Shown: positions 31,563-43,830 of the stretch, piece by piece
Layout of the letters: each line of letters begins with the position of its first letter
How positions within the stretch are numbered: the first letter of the stretch is position 1
Source: Saturnia japonica
Taxonomy: Eukaryota > Arthropoda > Insecta > Lepidoptera > Saturniidae
DNA length: 64,000 nt
Reading direction: 5' to 3'
Assembly (NCBI GenBank): GCA_033032175.1
Contig: CM065320.1
Location: forward strand, 2,728,001 to 2,792,000
Translations under genes and position numbers: made by a program
Notes under the pieces: model-generated
Told to the model about the DNA's origin: nothing
The model's input: only the letters and a program-made list of their open reading frames with translations
The model's database searches: none

Positions 31563-32012
31563 AAATATATATTTAAATTACACTCCTATAATAGTATAGC
31601 TTCAGGAAACAATAAAAGAAATCACTTTTATTTATAAGGATAATAATATTTGCTACGGTTTTTACATCATTATAAGGCATTTTCTCTGAATATTATTCAT
31701 ATTGCAACTATGACTCGACTTTGTAATAAAAGTATGGAATCGAGTCAAACTCACACATGAATCACGTACGAATCGGTTCGTCATAAACTGAATCGGTTAG
31801 ACATTGCACTAATAATACGGTCAATTAATTATCGAGGTAACGAACATGTACTAAGAGCTACTTACCTAATTAATGTCCCAGAACCGAATCAATAATTCAA
31901 CTGTTCTTGAACTGCCAATAAATAGTGCTGATCGAGTTTAATTTTAACCTTTAATACCTTAATGAGTTGCCTAGCATCTACTTAATCAAATAAAGATGTT
32001 AATTATAGCAAT
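31563..32012. other. AT-rich spacer, nothing recognised
   Basis: No frame or repeat match. Confidence 0.4.
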
Positions 32013-32290
32013 GAGGGTTCAGTTGGTAGCGTGTACGGGTACCGCGTCCATCGACGTGATTTTAAATCCCTGCAACGAGTCTGAGGAAACCATAGCATGA
32101 TGGTATGGTATTTTTCATTGCCCCTGGCTAGTTACCACCCTAAAGTAGAAAATCTGTCGTCAAAAACCTATAAGTGTGTTCCTGCAGCTGCATTTGAAAA
32201 CTAGTTTTCCCACTAGGCTTAGCGTGCCATCATCTTGGGCCACATCGATGCTTAGCATCGGGTAACGTTAAACCTATAAACGATAAAAAC
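32013..32290 (+). mobile_element. SINE-b, near full length
   Basis: The head is GGTTCAGTTGGTAGCGTG. The body contains GGCTAGTTACCACCCT, AAAATCTGTCG, CCACTAGGCTTAGCGTG and GGGCCACATCG. The B-box is decayed (GATTTTAAATCC). Confidence 0.75.
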
Positions 32291-32409
32291 AGATTTCGTA
32301 TTTGTTGCTTTGTCTCTGTGTTCGTATCTGATCAGAAAATTTTTACTTCTTATTTTAATGGCAACTCTGTTCATCTATATATCTTCCAAAGTTCTTTTTA
32401 TACAACTAA

Positions 32410-32547
32410 GTTAGCAAAAAAGCGGACGGTCCGCAGTCTATGGACACTTCTAACAATATAGATATCACTAACGCGTTGCTGACCTTGACCTCCCTTCCCA
32501 AAGAGCTCAGGCAACCTTACTCACCACACGATGTGTTCCCCCCTGGC
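32410..32547. other. Short GC-richer patch
   Basis: GCGGACGGTCCGC at about 32422-32434 is a 13-bp inverted repeat. A similar GGTCCGCGGTCCGCC lies in the hAT end at 40684-40700. No gene. Confidence 0.35.
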
Positions 32548-32735
32548 TTTTGTGGCAACTTAAAATGCATGTTTTTGGTTATTATGTATAATTACGTCAC
32601 TTTCACAATAACCAAAATACATCGCGTAAAATGCCTTCAAAAGTACTTAATATAGGGATAAAACTAACTTATTTTAAACTAAAAATGATAACCACTATAA
32701 TATGAAAGATCAAAATACCATCAGAAAACTTAACT
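32548..32735 (+). repeat. R6 dispersed repeat, copy 2
   Basis: GGCAACTTAAAATGCATGTT is exact with copy 1 at 16660. ACATCGCGTAAAAT and ATGAAAGATCAAAATACCA follow in order. Confidence 0.6.
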
Positions 32736-34590
32736 AACTTGTATTCCAAGAGGAGTCAATAAACACCGCACTAGTGCGTAAAAGGCAGAGTGACAAGTTA
32801 CAAAACATTCCTAATTAATTATTTATCATACAAAACTAAATTAACGTTATTACTTTACGTTAATATCATAACGTCAATAAGTCACCTTCGACCCTCGACA
32901 TCCGAGGGGTGAGGGGAACAATTTACCAGCAATTTTAATAATAAGTCCCTGGTATTTCTATTACAGCTGGGAGGCGATCAGGTGGGTTTGCGAGGGGTTT
33001 AATAACTCACGATTAGCCTATTGGAATCGCTGTGAATGTTTGCTATTTTTTCTATATTGCCTACTACACGCTTGCTAGAGTTTAATTGAATGTAAATTAA
33101 AAATTGTTTTCCAGTTATGAAATTAATATTTTCTAAATAACCTTGTGAATAGCGTGAAGTCGCTGAGCGTTATTTAAATTTTTATTATAACTTGTTACTT
33201 AGATACTTCACGAACACGAGACATTTCTACAAAACAGTGCTACATTTCAGTAGTTCAAACTATGGTTCAAACCATTAAGTCTAACAGCGGATATTTTAGT
33301 ATTTCACCTCTCTATGAACTATGTAAATTCTAAAACAATTATTGCTCAAAATGGAGTCAAGTGTTGACGTGCAGGTTATTTTTAGATACGAGGTCGACAA
33401 AGAGACTCCAATCCATTGGTTTACAAATACTAACTAATGCCTTTACAGAAGTTGTCAATAAGTATCAATAATACATTAAAATGGTTAAATGCTCCATCAA
33501 TTATAACAGAGTCAATTAAAATTATATCTGTATGTGTAAATTTTGTTTCGTACTATTTTGAATAATCAATCACGAATCACGACATGCTTGGCTTTCTGAA
33601 CGTCAACGAAGTTTTCATAAATCTTTTTAATTAAAGTTATACACTGTATTTACATCCTTTTGCTAGTAACTCCTTGTATAAAACTACAAACTGTATAAAT
33701 AAGCGACGTAATAAAAACTGTTTAAACCAATATTGATTCTTATTAGGTGATGAACAAAGATTGATTGATACCTAATACTTGAAACAATATTTTTTCATGT
33801 TATATTCTCAAAATCCAACAATCATGTTTAGATATAGTAACTGATTAAATAAATAAGTTGTAATTAAAAAGATAAATAATAAAATAAATTGATCACTACA
33901 ATTGTAATTATCATACTTCTAAAGAAATGTGTTTATTTTAATATAAGTCGTGATAAGATTTTATTTCTTTATTTAATTAATGACGTAAGTAGGTACGTAT
34001 TGTGGCGAATAAATCACTATAAATAGCGATAACGTAGTCACATATAATTATTATGATAATAGTTAGTGGTGGGAGAGTTTTAATTAAAAATGATAACGCG
34101 TAATGTGCAGTCTGCAAAGTGTAGGCTCCCTTACTTCGTTTCATACACAATAAATACAAAGAAGAAAACGCAGAAGGCTCAATGATTATTTTTCTAAAGG
34201 TGAGTTATGCAGACTTATTTAGTCTTGTCTTATTGCGATCAATAACATCTATTTCGATCTCCCCACTCAAGTCACACTATCTAGTTCAAATTTTTTTATT
34301 ATGGCGTTTTTAGGTTAACAAATTACTGCTTAAAGTAAACTGTAAAAGTAATTATGTATATAAGTATTTATTTAATATAAAACTTAGAGTATGGAGATTA
34401 TTTGTTAATATAAACGTGAACAAACACGTAAAATAATAATCTTTCAATATAAAAATGAATGTTTGTATGTCCCTTAAGCGTTCCTACACCGTTCATTACA
34501 TTGTGATTAAACTTTTTTCATGTTACAATAAGTGGCGCGCAAGTAGTTTCATTTCGAAAACAAGGCAGTGTAAGGTTAATAATAATAAAA
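32736..34590. other. AT-rich region, no gene
   Basis: 34440-34560 has GAATGTTTGTATGTCCCTTA, a common repeat-tail phrase in Lepidoptera. Nothing else recognised. Confidence 0.45.
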
Positions 34591-34890
34591 TATGAATATT
34601 CTGGTAGTTTGCAAGTAAACATGTTAGCTTTGTCGTCGACCAATCGTTGTCAATCATTGTAAAGTTTAAAATAATTTATTATAATTACCGGGTAGTTTGC
34701 GAGTAAGTAAACATATAAACTAGTAATTAAATAATGCGCACATTATTAAAATATACTAGATTTATTATAAACTACATTTATCAATATATTAGTTGTACAA
34801 TTGATCGATTTTGAGTTAGTCGTCAACCAATCGTAGTCGTTGACCAATCATATCGATCAACCATAGTCTTGACCAATCATACGCGTTGAC
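34591..34890 (+). repeat. Degenerate direct repeats with a CCAAT-rich array
   Basis: GGTAGTTTGCAAGTAAACAT (34611) recurs as GGTAGTTTGCGAGTAAGTAAACAT-like text about 80 bp later. CCAATC occurs at about 34640, 34830, 34847 and 34874, in units close to GTYGACCAATCRTA. The last three are spaced 17-27 bp apart. It could be a decayed tandem repeat or a cluster of CCAAT boxes. Confidence 0.5.
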
Positions 34891-36537
34891 AAAACATAGA
34901 TTCCGTTAATTTCATTGCTTCTGATCTGAACCTATATACTAGTATGTCAAAAGTTGAAGTAATATCGTATTTTCTGTCAGTCATCATGAAATACATATAA
35001 AAGTCGTAAAAAATAAACAAACAGTTCATTATTGAATTCTTGCATACAATCAAAGATTCAATTTTAGATTTACTGTTACGCGGAATTTTTTCTAATGAAT
35101 CAACCACGATGCAGCTTGTCGCTTCACGCACGTAATCTAAATTGTCGTTAAAGCCAAACAATATGCAAATAAAATACTTTTATAAGTACTCCATTGGTTT
35201 CGTACTTCGTGATTTACCATATTAAATTTGAAACATAATTTTTGCTGTATAGTTGGTATGGTTTTTATTTGTAGACAAACAAATTTAAATTGTTTGCAAA
35301 GTGACTAATCTCAACTCTTCCTTTTATGGTCCGTGTAGTTGGGGTGATTTTTAATTATTAAATCTCTACGCCGCGCCGCGCCGCGCCGTCGGCGTCTGCC
35401 GATATAACTTTGATAGGAACTTATTACTATTATTGGCATTATATCGTTCTTTTACATATAGGGATAAATTGAAGTTTATGATAATGTGTTAATGCAGTGT
35501 TCTTATTATTGAGACGGAAAAATCAGCTTGCCGTGACTTAATCCAATAAATAAGGCTTACACAGAAACTTGGTGTAAATTTGATTAACTCAAGGGATGAC
35601 TTAAGGTTATAAAAGTTCTAGTGATTTTATAAAATTTTATTATTATTATTTGTAAAAATATTTGTTCATTATGCAAGATTTAAAAAAAATATGTAGTGGA
35701 TGACTTGCGGTTGGTCTGTCTTGGCTGATGTTAAGAGATTATTACATGCTAATCCTAGAAAAGGATCCTGCTATGTTTTCTAGAACTAAATCTCGGAACG
35801 CAGGTATTATGCTTAGAGAAGTAATAAATACTCTTCATATTTTTTAACTTTTTTTATTGCAACTTTTACTGACAACCCTAATGCAGAACGTCCCATTCCG
35901 TCCCGCGAAATAAAAATAATAACGGAATGTTTTAATTTCCCTGCGAGTGACGGGTCACGTGCCCCTGCGTCCCGCGCGCTGCTGCCCCCCTCCCCCTTTT
36001 GGAACTGTCATCATCACTGCCGCGGACAATTAGCTTGCTCATGAGATTAAACAAGTTGAGTGCGTGTATCCGCCAGATTTTTTTATTTATACCGGTTTGC
36101 ATCGCCTGCAGCGCGTGTTCCCTAGTCAAGTCTAACGTAATGGCTAGTCGAATTCAATGGCTCTATGATAGATATGACAAGCATGAGTAACTTATTTCAA
36201 CTTTGTTCTCATGAAGGACGTTTTTTCTATAATCGTATATATTGTTTCTTCGTGACAACGTAATATATCCGTTAATTCTTCATCAAAATTTATTAATTGA
36301 ACAACATTTTAAGTTATGTTTCCCATTATTTGAAAACAGACATTTAGTGCTAAACTATTTAGCTTAAAATTAATGTTTTAATCGGAAAAATGATTATAAA
36401 TTTTTTATCATTAGGAATAACATTTTTTAGTGTTAGTGGAAATATATTCAAAGCGTCATCTGTTAACGATTTCTTTATTCATAACAAATCTACTTGTTTT
36501 AGTATTCATCAGACATTGAAATGATTAAGAATTAGCA
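34891..36537. other. Intergenic, no gene; GC-rich islands
   Basis: 35367-35395 has CGCCGCGCCGCGCCGCGCCG, a short GC repeat. 35940-36130 is a GC-rich island (GTGACGGGTCACGTG, then CCCGCGCGCTGCTGCC). Open stretches there are about 65 codons on both strands and unrecognised. Confidence 0.45.
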
Positions 36538-36735
36538 GTGTGAAATTTATTCGGCCTATTTTTGTTCTCATTCTTCCCCCTATTTACCTACAACTTGCCA
36601 AATTGTTTGACGTTAAAATAGTTACTACTTCGATCCTTAAAGCCGTAACGTCAAGTTATTTACCGTATAAAGTTCCTCTATAAATAGGCTATACAATGCA
36701 AGAAATCATATCTAACACGGGTGAAACTAGTACTA
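36538..36735 (-). repeat. R1 dispersed repeat, internal part
   Basis: TTACCTACAACTTGCC, TTGACGTTAAAATAGTTAC and CTCTATAAATAGGCTATACA correspond to the reversed middle of R1. Confidence 0.6.
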
Positions 36736-37369
36736 TATGAGCAGCAAAAATGAAAATATTATGTTTAGTGTATAATGTTATTACAACTCGGGGAAACACT
36801 CCTAAACTGATTATTATGTATTGTGTAATAATATTGTATGAATTGCCAAGTAATGATAATGTTTACCTCGTTTATGTACGTATTTTCCTTTTATAGTAAA
36901 ATATATTTATGAATGAATTACAGTTTCGGTAATCCCGAGTTGTTATAATTGTTTTTAAATAAAAACAACTTAATTGTAATCATTATGAATAATAACATGT
37001 ATTTGTTACTGTATGCATATTCCGTAGTAGTATCTCGGGAAATCATGTTCCCCGGTATACTAAATAATGTTTAACTTTAATCGTCATCATGAGCCAGCGC
37101 TAAACTTTGGTATTTCTACATTAATAGTAGAATTTCGAGCCAGTTTTACTGGTACAAAACCTCTTATGAGACCGTATTCACATACCCACGAACTGTGAAA
37201 ATCACTAATAATTCCAATAGTATGGTACGTCCATCGGTATCGCTAACAATACGGAATGTCAATGACTAGTCTGTGTGAACGAGCCGTAAGTAACTTTATA
37301 AGCCCATCGCGTTTTGGTCTCTACACAATAAGTTTTAGAAAACGTCATTGTAACCAGCAATTCTATCAA
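36736..37369. other. AT-rich region, no gene
   Basis: Nothing recognised. Confidence 0.4.
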
Positions 37370-37693
37370 TAATGGTCCATCGACGTGGGTTCGAATCTTA
37401 CAATGAACCTGAGCTTTCGGAGAAGGAAAACATCGTGATGAAATCAGAGTTCATCATAGCATTAGTTTATCATACCGTAGTGGTAGTAGAATATTTTCTA
37501 ATGCTCGCCTGACTAGCGACCACCCTCAAGTTGAAAGTCTGTCGCCAAGCACCAACAGGTGTGTTCCAGCGGCTGCGTTTGAGTTGAGAGCTAGCCGCAA
37601 TAGGTTTAGCTACCATCTTGGGCCACATCGTCACTTTACATCAGGTGAGATTGTGGCAAAATCTACATATAGAGAACAAAAAAAAAAAAAAAG
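37370..37693 (+). mobile_element. SINE-b, near full length with poly-A
   Basis: ATCGACGTGGGTTCGAATC (B-box), GAAGGAAAACATCGTGATG, GTTGAAAGTCTGTCGCC and GGGCCACATCGTCAC, ending in a run of A at 37679-37692. The poly-A tail supports retroposition. Confidence 0.8.
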
Positions 37694-38287
37694 AACCAGC
37701 CTACTTCCACTTTACCTCGTAATTGTTCGAGTGACAATAATAATTTTATTTCTTTATTAGTTTACATAATTTTTCGGATCCTATCCTTTAGGGATCCTTG
37801 CATAGTATTCAATGAATCAAATTTTCAATATATAAAATCGGTAAATCCTGTAATTATATCATAATATTTTTGAATGAGATTTTTTCACTTTTCAAATTCA
37901 GAGTGTAGATTACAAAGTAGAGCACACGAGCGGAAAATGAAATGTGATTGCAATTGGCTCTTGTTGTTATTCGCAAGTGGCAGCCCTGAACGCGGCGCTG
38001 TGCGAGGATTAGCAACCCCGACTGTTGATACGGATCTCTCTCTTACTCATTGTTCCGATTTGTGTAAGAAAACATAATAACTATTATAGTTTTAGGGACT
38101 TAATTATGTTTAAATTATTTTATTATATGCAATATATTTATACTTAATTATTTTATTCGGTTTTGAATTAGTTTTTTGAGGTATTTTATTACAGATGAAA
38201 CATTCGATATTTAAGGAAAACATCTTATTTGGTTATTGTTTCAGTTCTATACTTTATTGTTACCTTTACTGTCATTACTGACATGAC
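37694..38287. other. Intergenic, small GC-richer patch
   Basis: 37975-38030 has GAACGCGGCGCTGTGCGAGG within a 67-codon open stretch (37874-38077). No family is recognised. Confidence 0.4.
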
Positions 38288-38352
38288 TGGTAGTTTCCGA
38301 AATTAGAGCGCTCAAACAAAAAACTATTGAGCTTTAAAGTAATTATTAGTAT
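38288..38352 (-). repeat. R1 dispersed repeat, 5' end fragment
   Basis: TGGTAGTTTCCGAAATTAGA, GCGCTCAAACAAA and TTGAGCTTTA are the reversed R1 head. Confidence 0.55.
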
Positions 38353-40077
38353 AGATAAATTACTTATGTTCTAAATATTAATTTAATAAATTAGAGTTTA
38401 CATCCTCACGAAGATGGACCAAAAGCCGCACATAATAGACGCATTGCAATTCAGTCCAATTAAAATTAATTAGCTTTGGAACACACCGCACCGGGCAACG
38501 TAACAAATCAACGAAAGATACAACATCGGATAGCAATGTCCGCGGATAAGTACAAGTTTCCAAGAACTGACTTGTGACTTTGCAAAGTGGCCCCTAAAAT
38601 GAGGTGGAAAGGTTAAAAATTGTATAATTTGAAGATACATTATTAGTTGTTTCTGGATATTAAAATTTATATCTGGTGCGCGGCATTTACAAAATTACAA
38701 GCGGTTGGTGTTTTTTAATTTTTTTTCTTGAAAAATAGATATAACATATACATAATAATTGTTAAATATTGTTTTAGTAAAGGGACAAGTATAAATAAGA
38801 AATTTTATTATATTTCTTACGAGACTCTTTTATGTAAGTAAATTAATAAATAATACTTTAGATAGTAAATTTATCATATACTTATGAATAGGTAAGATTA
38901 TAGTGAAATATTAATGACCATCAACTGCTCGTAACTTCATTTGCTTTAGTTACAATACAAAATTAAATAACGATAAAATATAGCCTACATCACTCAGTAT
39001 TGATATAGTTTCTTAGTGAAAGACTTTTCAGAATCGGATTAGTAGTTGGAGATTACCTCTAAACTCATAAATTTTATCTCTTTATAATAATAATATTAGC
39101 ACAGTATATATATTAGTAATAGTATCTTTTACCCATTCCGATAAAAAAAAATTAAATGTTGTGTATACTTGTGATAATAAATTGCTTTTAGATTTCAGTT
39201 ACCTACTGGTTGTTTTGCTTACTTGCAATTTGAGCTCACTACCGGTAGCTTAGTCTACATCATCAGCAGATGCATCAGCATCTACATACTATATACTATT
39301 AACAAAAAAAAAAAAAAATCATTGATATATAATTGTATAATTATTTACACATTGTACAAATTTTAAAAACAATCTAGACGCCTTATGTTTTTATTCAAAC
39401 AGTAACTTAAACTTTTAAAAAACCTAAATCTTTTCTAAGTATATTTTTCCTGACAGGGGGGTGCAAGTACACTGCAGGCGCCTATGTTACTCTACACAGA
39501 TTTCAAGCATACCCTATTGTCAACACTTTATATTATTAAATAAATTAAAATATAATCTAAAGTAGACGATTAAATGTTACTTAAATAGTTTACCGAGAAA
39601 AATGATTTCAATTTTTAATTTTAGCACCTACATAATATCTACCGATAGTACGATCTATCATGAAAATATTTTGAGATAGTACACACAGAGTTCAATGTAT
39701 TATTATAGTTCGAGTTTAGTGTTGTAAACTATTATTAGTATTATTTTAGTAGTCAATTTATCATGTTGTCGTGCGGGAGAAGAGGAGACGCAGTAAATCA
39801 TAACGAGAACGATTGCCAAAATAACTTGTATTCCTTGTGAATAATGATTTATTATTCTTCTAAGCTAATTACGACACTATATTTTTTATGTTATTAGTTT
39901 AATTTGGTAGCCAGGTACTTATATTTGATCAAAGAGGCTTAAGCTTCTGGCATTAACGTAATCAATAAAAATATGTACGAGATCAAACTCTTTGATAAAT
40001 AAATTATTTGTGATAAATAATAATTTCATAAATAGCATTTTTTTTTTATTAGTTTATAAATTAATTGTACTATAGGC
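38353..40077. other. AT-rich region, no gene
   Basis: 39455-39482 has CAGGGGGGTGCAAG, a hAT-like start, but no partner end was found. Otherwise nothing is recognised. Confidence 0.4.
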
Positions 40078-40714
40078 CAGGGAGCATCAATTAGTATTAT
40101 TGAAGGTCCGTTTTAAAAATTATACAAGACAGGCGTGGTCCGGTTTGAAAATTAAAAGACTCTCGCGGTGTGGCTTAAAGCTTGCATCCTTTAATTAGAG
40201 TTATTCAAATCGTCACTTTTCGTGAAAAACTTCTCACTTCGACAGAAATTTCCCATGCAAGCTTTTCTTTTGCTTGAAGCTTGACGTTCAGGTCGTTGAA
40301 ATGTTTAAAATTTTATACTAAGCAAGTAATAGTAGCCACGTATAATTTTTCGCTTAAAAAACTCAATTAGCAATTGCTAACATTTAACCAGAAGTACAGT
40401 AAAATTTTGTAAAACAATCTTAAATTGATGTACAGCATTAATTTCCCCAAGAAACAGTTTAAATCTACGGTGATTCTCTGATAATTTGACGTTACTCTAA
40501 CGTATCTAGTTTGATCACTTCTTGCACAGTACACATCTACTTATAGCAGTGAAGACAAATTGCGGCCTAGATATAATGATTATTACGTCTATGTTCTATG
40601 CTATTTGCTTCGATGTTGTGACTTAAATTAAAAAAAAAATAGCTTGACTCTGGTCCGCACAAAATAAGTCGACGGTCCGGATGTGGTCCGCGGTCCGCCA
40701 TTTGGTAAACCCTG
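40078..40714. mobile_element. hAT-type non-autonomous element with 8-bp duplication
   Basis: It starts CAGGGAGC and ends AAACCCTG, the inverted CAGGG ends of hAT. Flanks CTATAGGC (40070-40077) and CTATAGGT (40715-40722) match at 7 of 8, the hAT duplication length. GGTCCG motifs lie near both ends. The 637-bp interior has no transposase frame. Confidence 0.75.
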
Positions 40715-40801
40715 CTATAGGTTCCAACTTTATTATGAAGTTTGTACCAATCATTTTGTAAAGAATATATTATTTTTTTATTTAAATAGAAACAGCACAA
40801 T

Positions 40802-41010
40802 GACTTGACTGTACCTGATGGTAAGCATAATACAATATAAGAAAGAACACCGATGACCATTCAAGAGATTGGCAAGCCATAGCCGGTCGTCATTGATATC
40901 ATGCCGTCATGCCGGGCTATAAGCCTCTCGGTAACTGATCCTGAAACGCGACAAATCAAAAGAAAGTTATTATCAAAGGTCTATCAACATGATCATGGTA
41001 GTCGCGATCT
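40802..41010 (+). repeat. R3 dispersed repeat, copy 2
   Basis: GACTGTACCTGATGGTAAGC, ATTGGCAAGCCATAGCCG, TAAGCCTCTCGGTAACTG and GAAACGCGACAAATCAAAAG, in the R3 order. Confidence 0.6.
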
Positions 41011-42095
41011 TAATTGTAAATAGTTATGTGACGTTAAGAAGTTTCCTAAAGAAAATAAATATGCCAGGAATAAAAATTGCTGATTTTATTTCTAAAGCAG
41101 CTGCTGCTAAACAAAGATCGCGGATGTTGTTCCTAAAGTTAGGAAGATGAAACGGGATATATAAAAAAACCTGATAAGCTGTGAACTAAAAATCGTCAGT
41201 GGCACTTTGACCTGAAGAAACGGCTCGTATTAACTTTGAAGAGTTGCGAGAGTGTATAATGAATCATAAAAAAATGGAAGGAGTGTAGAGTAATTATTGC
41301 CCAAAAGTGAGATATTATTGCCTAAGAGAATGAAAATGATATTTTTAATAACAAAAATTATTTATATGAAAAATGTTGGTTGACGAATATGGAGTAAAGT
41401 TACACTACTAAAGGTACCAGGTTAAGGTACTAACATTTGTCAGCGTTTAATATAACCCCTTCTGTAAGTAAAGTGCCGTACGGCTGTGTCATGCTTTTTT
41501 ATATTTCAAAACGATACAGCTTAGTTCATGCACCGATATCTTGTAATACATATAGGTAGAATGAACATTAAAATTTGTAATGAGTAATCTAGTTAATATG
41601 ATTTCACAATTTCATGACATGAACATTTCTTCCGACAATAACAATGTAGATAGAGAACATTCGAATGTTAAATGTTAAAAGCTAATTAATGATCGGGTTT
41701 GTATGCATTATAAAATTTTATCAGAATTATCCGAATCTCAAATCGTAGTATTGCTTGTATTCGTGTTCTCTGTTTATTTATTAAGTTCATTTACAGTGTT
41801 CTTAACTATTTTATATAATGGTTCTTTTAAAAGTATAATATGGAGCGATGGTAGACGTATGTTAGCTGTGGTTTTCAACTGTAATGCTAATGACACTTGC
41901 GATTTGATACATTTTGTCGTCTGTGGTTACACCCGGTAAATGACAGTAAATGGTTACTATAAATTACTAATAATAACTTATGATACTTAAGTGAATATAA
42001 TAGATATATTGCTAAATTTTAACACATGTAATCCAAAACTTTTACAAAGGAAATATAGCATAATGATATAATAGTATAAATAAAAATAAATATTT
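41011..42095. other. AT-rich region, no gene
   Basis: A 78-codon open stretch at 41703-41939 is hydrophobic at first but matches nothing I know. Confidence 0.4.
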
Positions 42096-42240
42096 GGGTG
42101 ACCAGCTTCGCTCGGTATCGTAAAAGAAAATCACCTGTCACCTAGATACTTGGAATGAAAAACATCTAAATACAAAGTTTCATCGAAATCGTTGGAAACG
42201 TTTCCGAGAAACCGATTACATATGCATATACAAGAATTGC
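42096..42240 (+). repeat. R4 dispersed repeat, copy 2
   Basis: GGGTGACCAGCTTCGCTCGG, TTTCATCGAAATCGTTGG, GTTTCCGAGAAACCG and ACAAGAATTGCTT parallel copy 1. Confidence 0.7.
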
Positions 42241-42779
42241 TTATATAATATAATAAGATATAAGTATAAATGTTAAAGCGTACAATGCGCACTTAAATGT
42301 GAAAACTTTTAACCATTTTAGGTTATATATTTGTTAATTATTGTGGCTTAATAAATTTAGAAAAAGCTGTCATGTGAATTAATCTGAACGTTATTAGATA
42401 ACAAAAATGATGAAGTATTGACGGCAAAAATGTCGCACCAAACTGCGTTAGGATTAATAAACTCCTCAGGTGCCGTTACGTATAAAAATCCGGGCAATTC
42501 AATTAGCGGGAAAGCTGGTAGGGCATGGAGGGCGGGGCCTAATAAACATAATATAAATAATCTACAGCGATAAATCTGCAACGCTTTATGGCAGGAGTGG
42601 GTTGTCACTCTGTCTAATTAGTACTAGTGCTGCTGTATGTAGGGTTGCCATGGTAAAAATTAATTTTAAGGAAATCGTTCCCATTAGGAAAATTATGATT
42701 TACTTTAAAAATTATATTATATAAGATCACGGTTCTGCAATGTATCTATAAATACATGCATACATATGTATATAATAAT
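42241..42779. other. Intergenic, GC-richer patch at 42430-42620
   Basis: The patch includes GCATGGAGGGCGGGGCC and several AATTAG motifs. Non-repetitive within this window, with no convincing frame. Confidence 0.4.
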
Positions 42780-43372
42780 TTGTCCTGGCTGACTTGCTTA
42801 TTAAACAACTCACAGCCTAAACTACTTGGGTTAGGATAGTGAAAGTTTGCATGCGGATGGGTTCCTTTTATATTTTTGGTGAGCACTAAGGAACGATGGA
42901 AGATGGTGAAAAGGGGGATGAAAGTTCTTATGAAAATCCGTCATTTTTGAAGAATGATATCTATGAAGATTGGTATTGAATAATTCAGTTACTAAGTAAA
43001 AGAGACGTGACGTTTCTTATATTTTCTTGTTTCAAAGTAAGAGTGTAAAAGATGGGGTGAAAGCAATGGTATTTTATAAGTAGATACGGCATTGACGCTC
43101 TTTAAATGCGATCGTGAAAGGTGGGCAATTGCCTTTAGTTCACAACTTTTATCCTTTTTTGACAATACAGTTTCCTACATTACGCTATGATTTCCTATCT
43201 CTTTTGTTTCAACATGTTGATATACCGTTTTCAGATTGCTGTTAGTGGGAGTCTAATTTTCACTGGGTGAAAGTTTGTATAATACAAGTAACAACATCTA
43301 TTAGCCAAAAACATATAATGGGACTTATCTCAACTATGACACGAGCGATGCCGCGGGCAAAGCGCTAGTTGA
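42780..43372. repeat. Unclassified repeat-like block
   Basis: It runs from CTGGCTGACTTGC to ACACGAGCGATGCCGCGGGC and AAGCGCTAGTTG. The closing phrase is a frequent ending of lepidopteran interspersed repeats. No second copy in the window. Confidence 0.4.
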
Positions 43373-43551
43373 ATAATTAAAGTGAAATAATCATGTCTAA
43401 AATCTACATAACCAGAGATAGAGATACTATGCCAATAATGTAATCATTTTAAAACAAAAATCTTTATCATAATTTTTTTTAGAGCACGGCGTAGTGGTGG
43501 CAATTTTCCATAAGGTAAGCTAAGTACAATAAAAAAGATGTGAACAATCTA
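43373..43551. other. Short spacer
   Basis: Nothing recognised. Confidence 0.3.
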
Positions 43552-43830
43552 ACGATAATCGCTGTAATTCCGGCCCGCAAGCCTCTCGGCAACTGGCTGA
43601 TCTCGAAACGCGTTAAACCAAAATCACTGTGACTTGTTTATCACTATGTACATGGTGGCTGCGACCCAATTGGGTACAGATTCCTACAAACCTGCTTGAT
43701 TGCTGGATATACACAGGCTGATCAAGAATGCGACACGCTTAAGCTTGGCACTATGCCGTGTATTAACACCTCGTGTATGGTGGTCGCGATTCCTTCAATC
43801 GGCACAATTTTTGTGTCCTACCAGCGATAT
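43552..43830 (+). repeat. R3 dispersed repeat, copy 3
   Basis: CGCAAGCCTCTCGGCAACTG, GATCTCGAAACGCG, ATCACTATGTACATGGTGG, TGGATATACACAGGCTGATC and GTGTATGGTGGTCGCGATTC. It contains the R3 core twice in diverged form. Confidence 0.6.

Noticed and set aside
31274..31637. Three overlapping ORFs of 68-83 codons
   Set aside because: They are readings of one SINE-b copy.
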